Assembly (NCBI RefSeq): GCF_002155145.1
Contig: NZ_CP021323.1
Location: forward strand, 2,170,001 to 2,234,000
From: Kushneria konosiri
GTDB lineage: Bacteria; Pseudomonadota; Gammaproteobacteria; Pseudomonadales; Halomonadaceae
Length of the DNA: 64,000 nucleotides
Direction of reading: 5' to 3'
Part shown: one piece after another, positions 29,701 to 41,700 of the stretch
How the letters are laid out: every line of letters begins with the position of its first letter
Numbering within the stretch: position 1 is the first letter of the stretch
The notes under the pieces: generated by a model
What the model was told of the DNA's origin: nothing
Database searches by the model: none
What the model saw: only the letters and a program-made list of their open reading frames with translations
Made by a program: the position numbers and the translations under genes

Positions 29701-32700
29701 CCGGCAATGTCGGCAGCGCCGACACCAGTCGTGACTACGCGGTGGACACTACACCGCCGGCGCTGTCGATCACGCTGGACACCATCGCCGGCGACAACAT
29801 CGTTAACGCTGACGAGGCGAATCAGGCCCTCCCGGTCACGGGTACGGTCAGTGGTGAATATGTCGCGGGCGATACCGTCACCCTGACGGTGGGCGATCAG
29901 ACCTACACCGGCGCCGTGAATGCCGACGGCACGTTCTTGATCAACGTGCCGGGCAGTCAGCTGGCACAGAACAGCGCCATTAGCGCTGCCGTCAGTCATA
30001 CCGATACCGCGGGCAATACAGGCTCCGCCAACACCGCTGTCAGCTACGGCGTCGACACTGACGCGCCCGTGGTCACCATCAGCCTCGATACCATCGCCGG
30101 CGATGACGTCGTCAATGCGGCGGAAGCCGGGCAAGACGTCGCCATCACCGGCCAGGCAGGCGGAGACGCCGTTGCTGGTGACTCTGTCACGGTCTCGGTC
30201 GTTGGTCAGAGTTACACCACCACCGTGGGGCAGAACGGCGCGTTCAACGTTGCGGTGCCTGGCAGCGCACTGGCAGAGGCTCAGGGCAGCCCCGTTATCG
30301 CTATCATCAGCCATGCTGATGCCGCGGGTAACGTCGGTAGTGCTACAACCAGTCGCGATTACGCTGTTGATACCACGCCGCCGGCGCTGTCGGTCACGCT
30401 GGATACGATTGCTGGCGACAACATCGTCAACGCCGACGAGTCCGGTCAGAGCATCCCGGTCACGGGATCCGTTTCGGGCGAGTTTGCGGCCGGCGATACC
30501 GTCATCCTGACGGTCGGCGACCAGACCTATACTGGCGCCGTGAATGCTGACGGCACGTTCTCAATCAACGTGCCGGGCTCGCAGCTTGCTGCCAATGACT
30601 CGGTGCAGGCAGTCATCAGTCACACCGATGTCGCGGGGAATATCGGCTCTGCCAATACCGCGGCCAGCTATAGCGTCGATGCCGCTGCCCCGATCGTCAC
30701 CATCAGCCTCGATACCATCGCTGGCGATGACGTGATCAACGCCGCGGAAGCCGGTCAGGATGTTGCCATCACCGGTCAGACCGGTGGTGATGCCGCGGCC
30801 GGTGACACCGTCACCGTCTCGGTCGGTGGTCAGAGCTACACCACTGCCGTGGGGCAGAACGGCGCGTTCAGCGTCGCGGTGCCGGGCGCGGTACTGGCCG
30901 CTGCGGGCACCAGCACCGTGTCGGCTTCAGTCAATCATGTTGATGCGGCCGGTAACGTCGGTAGTGCCAACACCAGTCGCGATTACACCGTCGACACCAC
31001 ACCGCCGGCGCTGTCGGTCACGCTGGATACGATTGCTGGCGACAACATCGTCAACGTCGACGAGGCTGGTCAGACCATCCCGGTCACGGGCAGCGTTTCC
31101 GGCGAGTTTGTGGCGGGCGATACCGTCACCCTGACGGTCGGCGATCAGACCTATACCGGCGCCGTTAATGCCGATGGCACCTTCTCAATCGACGTGCTGG
31201 GCTCACAGCTTGCCGCCAATGACGCCATGCAGGCCGTCATCAGTCACACCGATGCCGCGGGGAATATCGGCTCGGCCAACAACGCCGTCAGCTACGGCGT
31301 CGACACTGCAGCGCCCGTGGTCACCATCAGCCTCGATACCATCGCCGGCGATGACGTGATCAACGCCGCGGAAGCCGGGCAGGACGTTGCCATCACCGGT
31401 CAGGCCGGTGGAGATGCCGTGGTCGGTGACACCGTCACCGTCTCGGTCGGTGGTCAGAGTTACACCACCACCGTGGGTCAGAACGGTGCGTTCAGCGTCG
31501 CGGTGCCGGGATCAGTGCTGGCACAGGCCGGCACCAACACCGTGTCGGCTTCGGCCAGTCATGTTGATGCCGCTGGTAATGTTGGCAGCGCTGAGGCCAC
31601 TCGAGATTACACCGTCGACACTACCGCGCCGGCGCTGTCGATCACACTCGACACCATTGCCGGGGACAACATCGTCAACGCCGATGAGTCGAACCAGTCC
31701 CTCCCGGTGACCGGGTCGGTCAGCGGCGAGTTTGTGGCGGGCGACACCGTCACCCTGACGGTTGGCAATCAGAGCTACACCGGCGCCGTGAATGCCGACG
31801 GTACCTTCTCGATTAGCGTGCCGGGCAGCCAGCTGGCCCAGAACACGTCCATCAGTGCTGCCGTCAGTCACACCGACGCGGCCGGTAATATCGGCTCGGC
31901 CAATACCGCGGTCAGCTACAGCGTCGATGCCGATGCGCCAACCGTCACGATCTCGTTGGATACCATCGCAGGCGATAACGTGATTAACGCGTCGGAAGCC
32001 GGGCAGGACGTTGCCATCACCGGTCAGGTCGGTGGAGACGCCGTGGCTGGTGACACCGTCACCGTCTCGGTCGGTGGGCAGAGCTATACCACCACCGTGG
32101 GTCAGAACGGCGTGTTCAGCGTCGCGGTGCCCGGTGCGGTATTGGCCGCTGCGGGCACCAACACCGTGTCGGCTTCGGTCAGTCATGTTGATGCCGCCGG
32201 TAACGTCGGCAGTGCCGAGACTACGCGTGACTACTCGGTGGATACCGCAACACCGGCGCTGTCAATCACGCTGGACACCATTGCCAGTGACAACATCGTC
32301 AACGCCGACGAGGCCGTTCAGAGTATCCCGGTGACCGGGTCGGTCAGCGGTGAGTTTGTGGCGGGCGATACCGTCACCCTGACGGTGGGCGACCAGACCT
32401 ATACCGGTTCGGTCAACGCCGACAGTACGTTCTCGATTAATGTGCCGGGCAGTCAGCTGGCACAGAATACCTCCATTAGTGCTGCCATCAGCCATACCGA
32501 CGCCGCGGGGAATACCGGCTCGGCCAATACCGCCGTCAGCTATAGCGTCGATACTGATGCGCCGGTCGTCATCATCAGCCTCGATACCATCGCGGGCGAT
32601 GACGTGATCAACTCGTCGGAAGCCGGGCAGGAGGTTGCCATCACCGGTCAGGCCGGTGGTGACGCCTTGGCGGGTGACACCGTCACCGTCTCGGCCGGTG

Positions 32701-35700
32701 GGCAGAGCTATACCACCACCGTGGGGCAGAACGGTGCGTTCAGCGTCGCGGTGCCGGGCAGTGTGCTTGCCGCTGCGGGCACCAACACGATCAGTGCCTC
32801 TGTTTCGCATACGGATGTTGCGGGTAACGTTGGCAGCGCCGATACGACCCGCGATTACAGCGTCGATACCGACGCTCCCGTGGTCACCATCAGCCTCGAT
32901 ACCATCGCGGGCGATGATGTGATCAACGCCGCGGAAGCCGGTCAGGATGTTGCCATCACCGGTCAGGCCGGTGATGACGCCGTGGCTGGTGACACCGTCA
33001 CGGTCTCGGTCGGCGGTCAGAGTTACACCACCACCGTGGGTCAGAACGGTGCGTTTAGCGTGTCCGTACCGGGTGCGGTACTGGCCCAGGCTGGCACCAG
33101 CACTGTGTCTGCTTCGGTCAGTCATGTTGATGCCGCCGGTAACGTTGGCAGTGCTGAGACCAGTCGTGACTACTCGGTGGATACCGCACCGCCGGCGCTG
33201 TCGATCGCACTCGATACCATTGCCGGCGACAACATCGTCAATTCTGAAGAGGCCGGTCAGAGCATTCCGGTCACGGGATCAGTTTCCGGCGAATTTGCGG
33301 CCGGCGATACCGTCACCCTGACGGTGGGTGATCAGAGCTACACCGGTTCGGTCAATGCCGACGGTACATTCTCGATCAACGTGCCGGGCTCGCAGCTTGC
33401 TGCCAATGACTCGGTGCAGGCAGTCATCAGTCACACCGATGCGGCCGGTAATGTCGGCTCGGCCAATACTGCGGCCAGTTACAGCGTCGATACCGACGCA
33501 CCCGTGGTCACCATCAGCCTCGATACCATCGCGGGCGATGACGTGATCAACGCCGCGGAAGCCGGTCAGGATGTTGCCATTACCGGCCAGGCCGGTGGGG
33601 ACGCGGTGGCCGGTGACACCGTCACCGTCTCGGTCGGTGGTCAGAACTACACCACTACCGTAGGGCAGAATGGTGCGTTCAGCGTGTCCGTACCGGGTGC
33701 GGTACTAGCTCAGGCTGGCACCAGCACTGTGTCTGCTTCGGTCAGTCATGTTGATGCAGCTGGCAACGTCGGCAGTGCCGACACCAGCCGCGATTACACC
33801 GTCGATATCACGCCCCCGACACTGTCGATCACGCTGGATACGATTGCTGGCGACAACATCGTCAACGCCGACGAGTCGAATCAGACTATCCCTGTCACGG
33901 GCACCGTTTCAGGCGATTTTGTGGCGGGCGATACCGTCACCCTGACGGTTGGCAATCAGACCTACACTGGCGCGGTGAACGCCGACGGTACGTTCTCGAT
34001 CAACGTGCCGGGCTCGCAGCTTGCTGCCAATGACTCGGTGCAGGCAGTCATCAGTCACACCGATGCCGCGAGGAATATCGGCTCTGCCAATACCGCGGCC
34101 AGCTATAGCGTCGACACTGACGCGCCCGTCGTCACCATCAGCCTCGACACCATCGCCGGCGATGACGTTCTTAACGCCGCGGAAGCCGATCAGGACGTTG
34201 CCATCACCGGTCAGGCCGGTGGAGACGCCGTGGCTGGCGATACCGTCACCGTCTCGGTTGGTGGTCAGAGCTACACCACCACGGTAGGGCAGAACGGTTC
34301 GTTCAGCGTCGCGGTGCCGGGCAGTGTGCTTGCCGCTGCGGGCACCAACACTGTGTCTGCTTCGGTCAGTCATGTTGACGCCGCCGGTAACGTTGGCAGC
34401 GCCGACACCAGCCGCGATTACACCGTCGATACCGACGCCCCCGTGGTCACCATCAGCCTCGATACCATCGCAGGTGATGACGTTCTTAACGCCACGGAAT
34501 CCGGACAGGACGTTGCCATCACCGGTCAGGCCGGTGGGGATGCCGTGGCAGGTGACACCGTCACGGTCTCGGTCGGTGGGCAGAGCTACACCACCACCGT
34601 GGGTCAGAACGGCACGTTTAGCGTGGCCGTATCCGGCTCGGTGCTGGCTACTGCGGGGATCAATACCGTCAGTGCGTCCGTCTCGCATACCGATGTGGCA
34701 GGCAACGTCGGTAGCGCCGATACCAGTCGTGACTACGCGGTGGACACCACACCACCGGCGCTTTCGATCACTCTTGATACCATTGCCGGTGACAACATCG
34801 TCAATGCTGAGGAATCAGGGCTCGATATTCCGGTGACCGGGTCGGTCAGCGGTGAGTTTGCGGCCGGTGATACCGTCACCCTGACGGTCGGCGATCAGAA
34901 CTACACTGGCGCCGTGAATGCCGACGGCACGTTCTCGATTAACGTGCCGGGCTCACAGCTTGCTGCCAATGACTCGGTGCAGGCAGTCATCAGTCACACC
35001 GATGCCGCGGGGAATATCGGCTCTGCCAATACCGCGGCCAGCTATAGCGTCGATACCGCTGCCCCGATCGTCATCATCAGCCTCGATACCATCGCCGGCG
35101 ATGACGTTCTTAACGCCACGGAATCCGGGCAGGACGTTGCCATCACCGGTCAGGCCGGTGGTGATGCCGTGGCGGGTGACACCGTCATCGTCTCGGTCGG
35201 CGGTCAGAGCTATACCACCACCGTGGGTCAGAACGGCGCGTTCAGCGTGGCCGTACCGGGCAGTGTGCTTGCCGCTGCGGGCACCAGTACCGTGTCGGCT
35301 TCGGTCAGTCATGTTGATGCGGCCGGTAACGTTGGCAGTGCTGAGATAACCCGCGATTACACCGTCGATATCACGCCCCCGGCGCTGTCGATCACACTGG
35401 ATACGATCGCTGGGGACAATATCGTCAATGCCGACGAGGCCGGTCAGAGCATTCCGGTCACGGGCGCCGTTTCGGGCGAGTTTGCGGCCGGCGATACCGT
35501 CACGCTGACGGTGGGTGATCAGAGCTACACCGGCGCCGTGAATGCCGACGGCACGTTCTCGATCAACGTACCGGGCTCGCAGCTTGCTGCTAATGACGCC
35601 GTGCAGGCGAGTGTCAGTCACACCGATGCCGCCGGCAATATCGGTTCGGCCAACACCGCGGTCAGCTACGGCGTCGACACTGACGCGCCCGTCGTCACCA

Positions 35701-38700
35701 TCAGCCTCGACACCATCGCGGGCGATGACGTTCTTAACGCCACGGAAGCCGGACAGGACGTCACCATCACCGGTCAGGCCGGCGGGGACGCCGTGGCCGG
35801 TGATACCGTCACCGTCTCGGCCGGCGGTCAGAGCTACACCACCACCGTGGGTCAGAACGGCACGTTCAGCGTGGCCGTACCGGGCTCGGTGCTGGCGCAG
35901 GCCGGCACCAACACCGTGTCGGCTTCGGTCAGTCATGTTGATGCGGCCGGTAACGTTGGCAGCGCCGACACCAGTCGCGATTACACCGTCGACACCACAC
36001 CGCCGGCGCTGTCGATCACGCTGGACACCATCGCCGGCGACAACATCGTCAAAGCTGAGGAATCAGGGCTCGATATTCCGGTAACTGGTTCGGTCAGCGG
36101 CGAGTTTGTGGTGGGCGATACCGTCACACTGACGGTGGGCGATCAGACCTATACCGGTGCCGTGAATGCCGACGGCACGTTTTCGATCAACGTGCCCGGC
36201 TCGCAGCTTGCCGCCAATAATTCGCTGCAGGCGGTCGTCAATCACACCGATGCGGCCGGCAATATCGGCTCGGCCAACACCGCGGTTAGCTACAGCGTCG
36301 ATACCACCGCGCCGATCGTCACCATCAGTCTCGATACCATTGCGGGCGATGACGTGATCAACGCCGCGGAATCCGGGCAGGACGTCGCCATCACCGGTCA
36401 GGCCGGTGGGGACGCCGCGGCAGGTGACACCGTCACCGTCTCGGTCGGTGGTCAGAGTTACACCACCATCGTGGGGCAGAACGGCGCGTTCAGCGTGGCC
36501 GTTCCGGGCAGTGTGCTTGCCGCTGCGGGGACCAATACCGTCAGTGCGTCTGTTTCGCATACCGACGTCGCCGGTAATGTCGGTAGTGCCGAAACGACTC
36601 GTGATTACCAAACGGATGTTCTGCCGCCGGAGGCTCAGGCGGATACCGGCAGCACCGAGCAGGATGTCATCCTGACGGTGGATGCGGCCAATGGCGTACT
36701 GGCCAATGACACGGACCCGGACAGCGACAATGCGACGCTGCGAGTCGTGGCGATCAATGATGACGTCGGCAGCGTCGGACAGCAGATTGCAGGTTCCAAT
36801 GGCGGGCAGTTTACGGTTGCAGCGGATGGCAGCTATCAGTTCCAGCCCGGCGACGCCTTTGACTATCTGCCGGCCGGGCAAACCGCCACCACCCAGATTC
36901 GTTATACGGTCAGCGATGCACAGGGTAATGCCAGTACCACCACCCTGATCGTGACCGTTACAGGCACCAATGATCTGCCGGTCATCACCGGTACAGCTAC
37001 CGGTAGTGTGACGGAAGCGACCATTACGCAGGCTCAGGAAAGTGAGCAGGTCACAAGCAATGAGCTGTATACGATGGCCGGCTCGTTGACCGATACGCTT
37101 TCCGGGCTGCTCAACCTGAGCATTCTGCCCAGTACGGTGATTCCGGGCGTCGGCACGCTGGGGCTTTTGAATATCAATACCGATGGCAGCTTCAGCTATC
37201 AGATTGATCGATCCAGCCTTGCCACGCTGGCCGAAGGTCAGGTCAGGGTCGATCTGTTCGAGTTCACCGATACGCTGGGCAATACCCATTCGGTCAGCGT
37301 CGCTCTGGTCGGTACGGCTCAGGGCGCTGTGGTTGGTCAGCCCATCATCGATGGGCTGGTAGGGGATACGCTGGATCTCTCCGGCGAGCTGTCGCTCGAG
37401 GCCGGTGTGACAGTGAATCCGGGCGAAGCCATTCCGGCGCTCGGGGCTCTGGGCACGCTGACGATCGGTCTCGACGGGCGTTTCGTTTATAGCCTGCTCA
37501 GTGGTAGTGCACCGGTGCTGGCGAAAGGAGAAATCCGCGCTGAGGTCTTCAATTACCTGGATGCTGCCGGCAATACGCACAGCGTCACAATCAATCTGGT
37601 GGGGACGGGCGGGGTTCCCGTGCTGGCTGGCCCGGGGGATATGGTTGTTGGGGAAACGGGCGGAAGTACTCCGACAATACTGACGACCTCGGGTGTATTG
37701 AATGTCAGCGATATCGATACCGACGAAAGTGCCTTTGTCCCGGAGAGCATTCAGGCGGCGCCCGATACGCTGGGGACGCTGACCATTACGCCCGATGGGC
37801 AGTGGCAGTATCAGGTCGATAACGATCAGGTGCGCTATCTCAATGAGGGCGAGACTCGGGAAGAAATCTTTACAGTCTATACCGTGGACGGTACCGCGCA
37901 GACCATCACCGTCACGATCAACGGCGTCAATAACCCCGCCGTGATCGGTGGGCAGGATACCGGCGTGGTCACGGAAGTCGTGCCCACCAGTGACACGTCG
38001 GTATTGAGCAGCAGCCTGGCCTCCTTCGGCGGGCTTCTGGACGGTTTGCTGGGCAGTATTTCACTGCTGTCGACCTCCATTCTGCCGGCGCTGGGAACAC
38101 TGGGGCATCTGTCGATCGATGTGTCGGGCAATATCAGTTATGGCATCGATAATGGCCTGCTGCCGACGCTGGCTGAAGGTCAGATCAGGGTGGAAACCTT
38201 CAGCGTGCTGGATAGCAATGGTCAGTTGCACCAGGTCACGGTCAATCTGGTGGGTACGGCCAATGGCACGACAGTCGGTCTTCCTGTTCTGGATGGGCTG
38301 CTGGCCCAGGGCGGTCAGCTCGATGTTGGGCTCAGTGTTTCGCTGGATCCAGTTAGCGTTGTCTCAAGCGATGGCAATCTCGGCGCATTGACGATCGATG
38401 CTACCGGCAAGTGGACCTATCACGTTGACCAGAGCGCCACGCTGTCGCTGGGCATCGGGGTCGTCAAGCCCGAGATATTCACCGTGACCGACGTACTCGG
38501 CAATCTGCATACCATCGTGGTCAATCTGACTGGCGAGGCCGGTGGGGCACTGATCAGCCTGCCGGACTCTGGCGGTGAAAGCGCCGATCCAATGCTGGTC
38601 ACCAGCGGCGTGCTGACCATTCGTGATGCTGACGTCGATGAAGCTGCCTTTGATCCATCAAGTGTGACATCACCGGCCGGTACGCTGGGGAGTCTCACGC

Positions 38701-41700
38701 TGGCCGCTGACGGGCAGTGGGTGTATAGCGTGCTCAACAGTGTTATTGCCTATCTGGGCGCGGGGCAAACGAAGGTGGAAACCTTCACCGTGTCCTCGCT
38801 GGATGGCACGACGCATACCATTACAGTCACTGTTGTCGGCAAAAACAGTCCGGTCGAGGCCGTGGCTGACACTGGAATGATCGATGAAGACAATGCGCTG
38901 GTGGTGAATGCCGCACAAGGGGTATTGAGCAATGATCAGGACCCGGATGCCTCGGCCGCTCTCAGCGTCAGCGCTGTCAATGGCTCGTCGGCAGGCGTCG
39001 GGCAGGCGGTGGCCGGCAGCAATGGCGGCAGCTTTATTCTCAATGCCGACGGCAGCTATACCTTCAATCCGGGAACGGCGTTTCAGGCGCTGGCCGAGGG
39101 CAGTCAGCAGACCACCTCGATTACCTATACCGTCAGCGACGGTCAGGGAGGCTCGGCCGATACCACTCTGACGGTGACCGTGACCGGTAATGTGGATGCG
39201 CCGACCATTCAGGTCGTCGATCAGAGCACTGGTAGCGGCAGCATTCTGGGCGGCTCGCTGGGTCTGATTGCCGATGTCTATCAGGGCGCGGCATCGCTGC
39301 TGACGGACACTCTGGGCAACATCATTACCAGTCTCGGCGGTGCCATCGGCGGTGCTGGTACGCTTTTAACCGATGCAGGCACGCTGCTGGGCGGCAGTGG
39401 CTCCTTGCTTGGGGGGCTGGTGACCAGCACCGGTGAGGTCCTTACCGAGACAGGCTCAACGGTCTCCTCGGTTGACGTCGGTGAACTGGATCTTCTTGGC
39501 GCGCTGGTGCCAACCACCTCAACGACTGCCTCGACCGGGCTCAACACCTCGATTGCCGCAGGTAATGCCTATGCCAGCCAGGGCATGATCTACCTGGAAG
39601 CCGGGCATACCTACACCTTCAGCGGCAGCGCTCATGGCGGAGCGCTACTGTCGGTCGGGGGGCAGGCCCTGCTGGCCAGTACCTCGCTGGGCGGCACCTA
39701 CAACTCGGTGTCCTTCACGCCCACCGCCAGTGGCTACTATCCGGTCGAGCTGTATGTGGCCAATACCTCAACCTCCGCGCAGACCTTCTCGATCGGGCTG
39801 AGCGTCGATGGCGGCGCGCTGCTGCCACTGTCATCGCTGAACTTTGGCCTTTATGACAGCCCGGACACCCTGATCGGTGCGCAGCTTTCCTTCTCACCGC
39901 TGAGCGTTGACGCCGGCATCAGTTATTACCCGGTACATGAAAATCAGGGCATGACCGGAACCCGTATCGAGCTGGGCACGCCGGTGGCGGCACTGACCGA
40001 CACGATCGGCAGCGAAACGCTGTCGATCTCGGCCAGCAATCTGCCGGTGGGCTCAGTGCTCAGCGATGGGGCCGGCCACAGCATCACAATCACGTCAGCC
40101 ACTCAGTCGGTATCTCTTGAGGGCTGGTCGCTGCCCGATTTGAAACTGCTGCCGCCGTCAGGCTTCGTGGGCGTGATTCCAATGGTGTTCACGGCGACGG
40201 CTACCGGTGTTCAGGGAGGGCAGGCGTCCACTTCCGTGACCCAGAACGTGGCGGTGTTTGCCGCCAGTCCGGATCGCGGCAGTGTGACGGAAGATCAGTC
40301 CCCCGATACGCTGACCACAACCGATACGCTGTTGCTGGTCGACAGCCAGAATCAGCAGGTCGCCATCGACCCGACCAGTGTCACGCCGGCACAGGGCAAT
40401 CTGGGCAGTCTGGTCATCAACGCCCAGGGACAGTGGACCTATAGCGTGCCCAACTCGGTCACCCAGTCACTGGGCATGGGACAGACAAAAGTCGACACCT
40501 TCACCGTCAAGGCGGCGGACGGCTCGACCCAGACCATTCGCGTGACCGTCAACGGCGTCAATGATGGACCGGTGTCCGTCGCGGATACGGCCTCGGTCAG
40601 CGGTCAGGGCGAACAGAAGGTGGTGTATCTATCGACTCACACAGGAACCCTGGAAGCCTGGAACCTGACGACAGGGACACAAACCAGTGTGACCCTCAAA
40701 ACCCCTCTGGGTGGCAGCATACCGACGCTTGGGGATATTGCGACCAGCAATACGCCCGGGCGACTGTTTGGCGTGAGCTACTCGACAACCTCGGGGGGAA
40801 CCACGCTCTACAGCATCAACGCCACGACCGGCGTAGCCACTTCGCTGGGCAATCTGGCGGGCACGCTGGGTCTGGCGGCCCTGACGCTGATGCCCAGTGG
40901 CCAGCTGCTGGCGGCCAGCTATAACAACACCGGTCTCTATCAGATTAATCCGATAACACTGAAAGTGACCCAGGTGGCCACCAGCCCCTTCCTGTCAGGG
41001 GGCGATCTGCAATATGTCGGAGGACATCTCTACAGCTCTGACCAGAGCGGACGAGTCTATGAGCTGCCCATCAACAGTGACGGCACGATCGGAAGTGGCT
41101 CGATATCACTGGTGGCGACCATGCCGGCGCAGGTCTACGGGCTTGCCGAGGATGCCCGCGGCAATCTGTTGATCATGACCACGGACAACAAGGCCACACC
41201 CATGAACGTGGATACGCACGCTTTGGGTACGCCGACAGCACTGACAAGTCTGGGCAGCGGTGTGCTCTATGGTGCTGCAGGCAATGTGGGACTGGCGACC
41301 GAAGGCGTGCCCACCGCCACAGGCAATGTGCTGGCCAACGACAGTGACATCGACAGTGGCGATCTGCTGAGTGTCACCGGGGCGGCCAACAGCGTGGCTG
41401 GCAGTTCGGCGGCATTGGCGGCGGGCGGCAGTACGATCCTCCAAGGCGTTTACGGCACGCTGACACTCGGCGCCGACGGCAGCTACAGCTACCGGCTTGA
41501 CCCTGATAGGCCCACCAGTCGCGCGCTTTTCGGTGGCAAAACGGCGGATGACACCTTCAGCTACACCGTCAGCGACGGCAAGGGTGGCACCGCCACAGCG
41601 ACGCTTGCCATACAGGTGACCGGCAGTACGCATAATCAGACGCCGACCGCGTCCGATTTCACGGTCATGCTGACCACGACCAGCATCAGCAGTGATGTGG

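Noticed and set aside
25275-36000. Very long minus-strand open frames opposite the adhesin repeats, up to about 640 codons
   Set aside because: They recur with the plus-strand repeat period, have low-complexity composition rich in D, G, R and H, and no starts with ribosome binding sites; they are shadows of a repetitive codon-biased gene.
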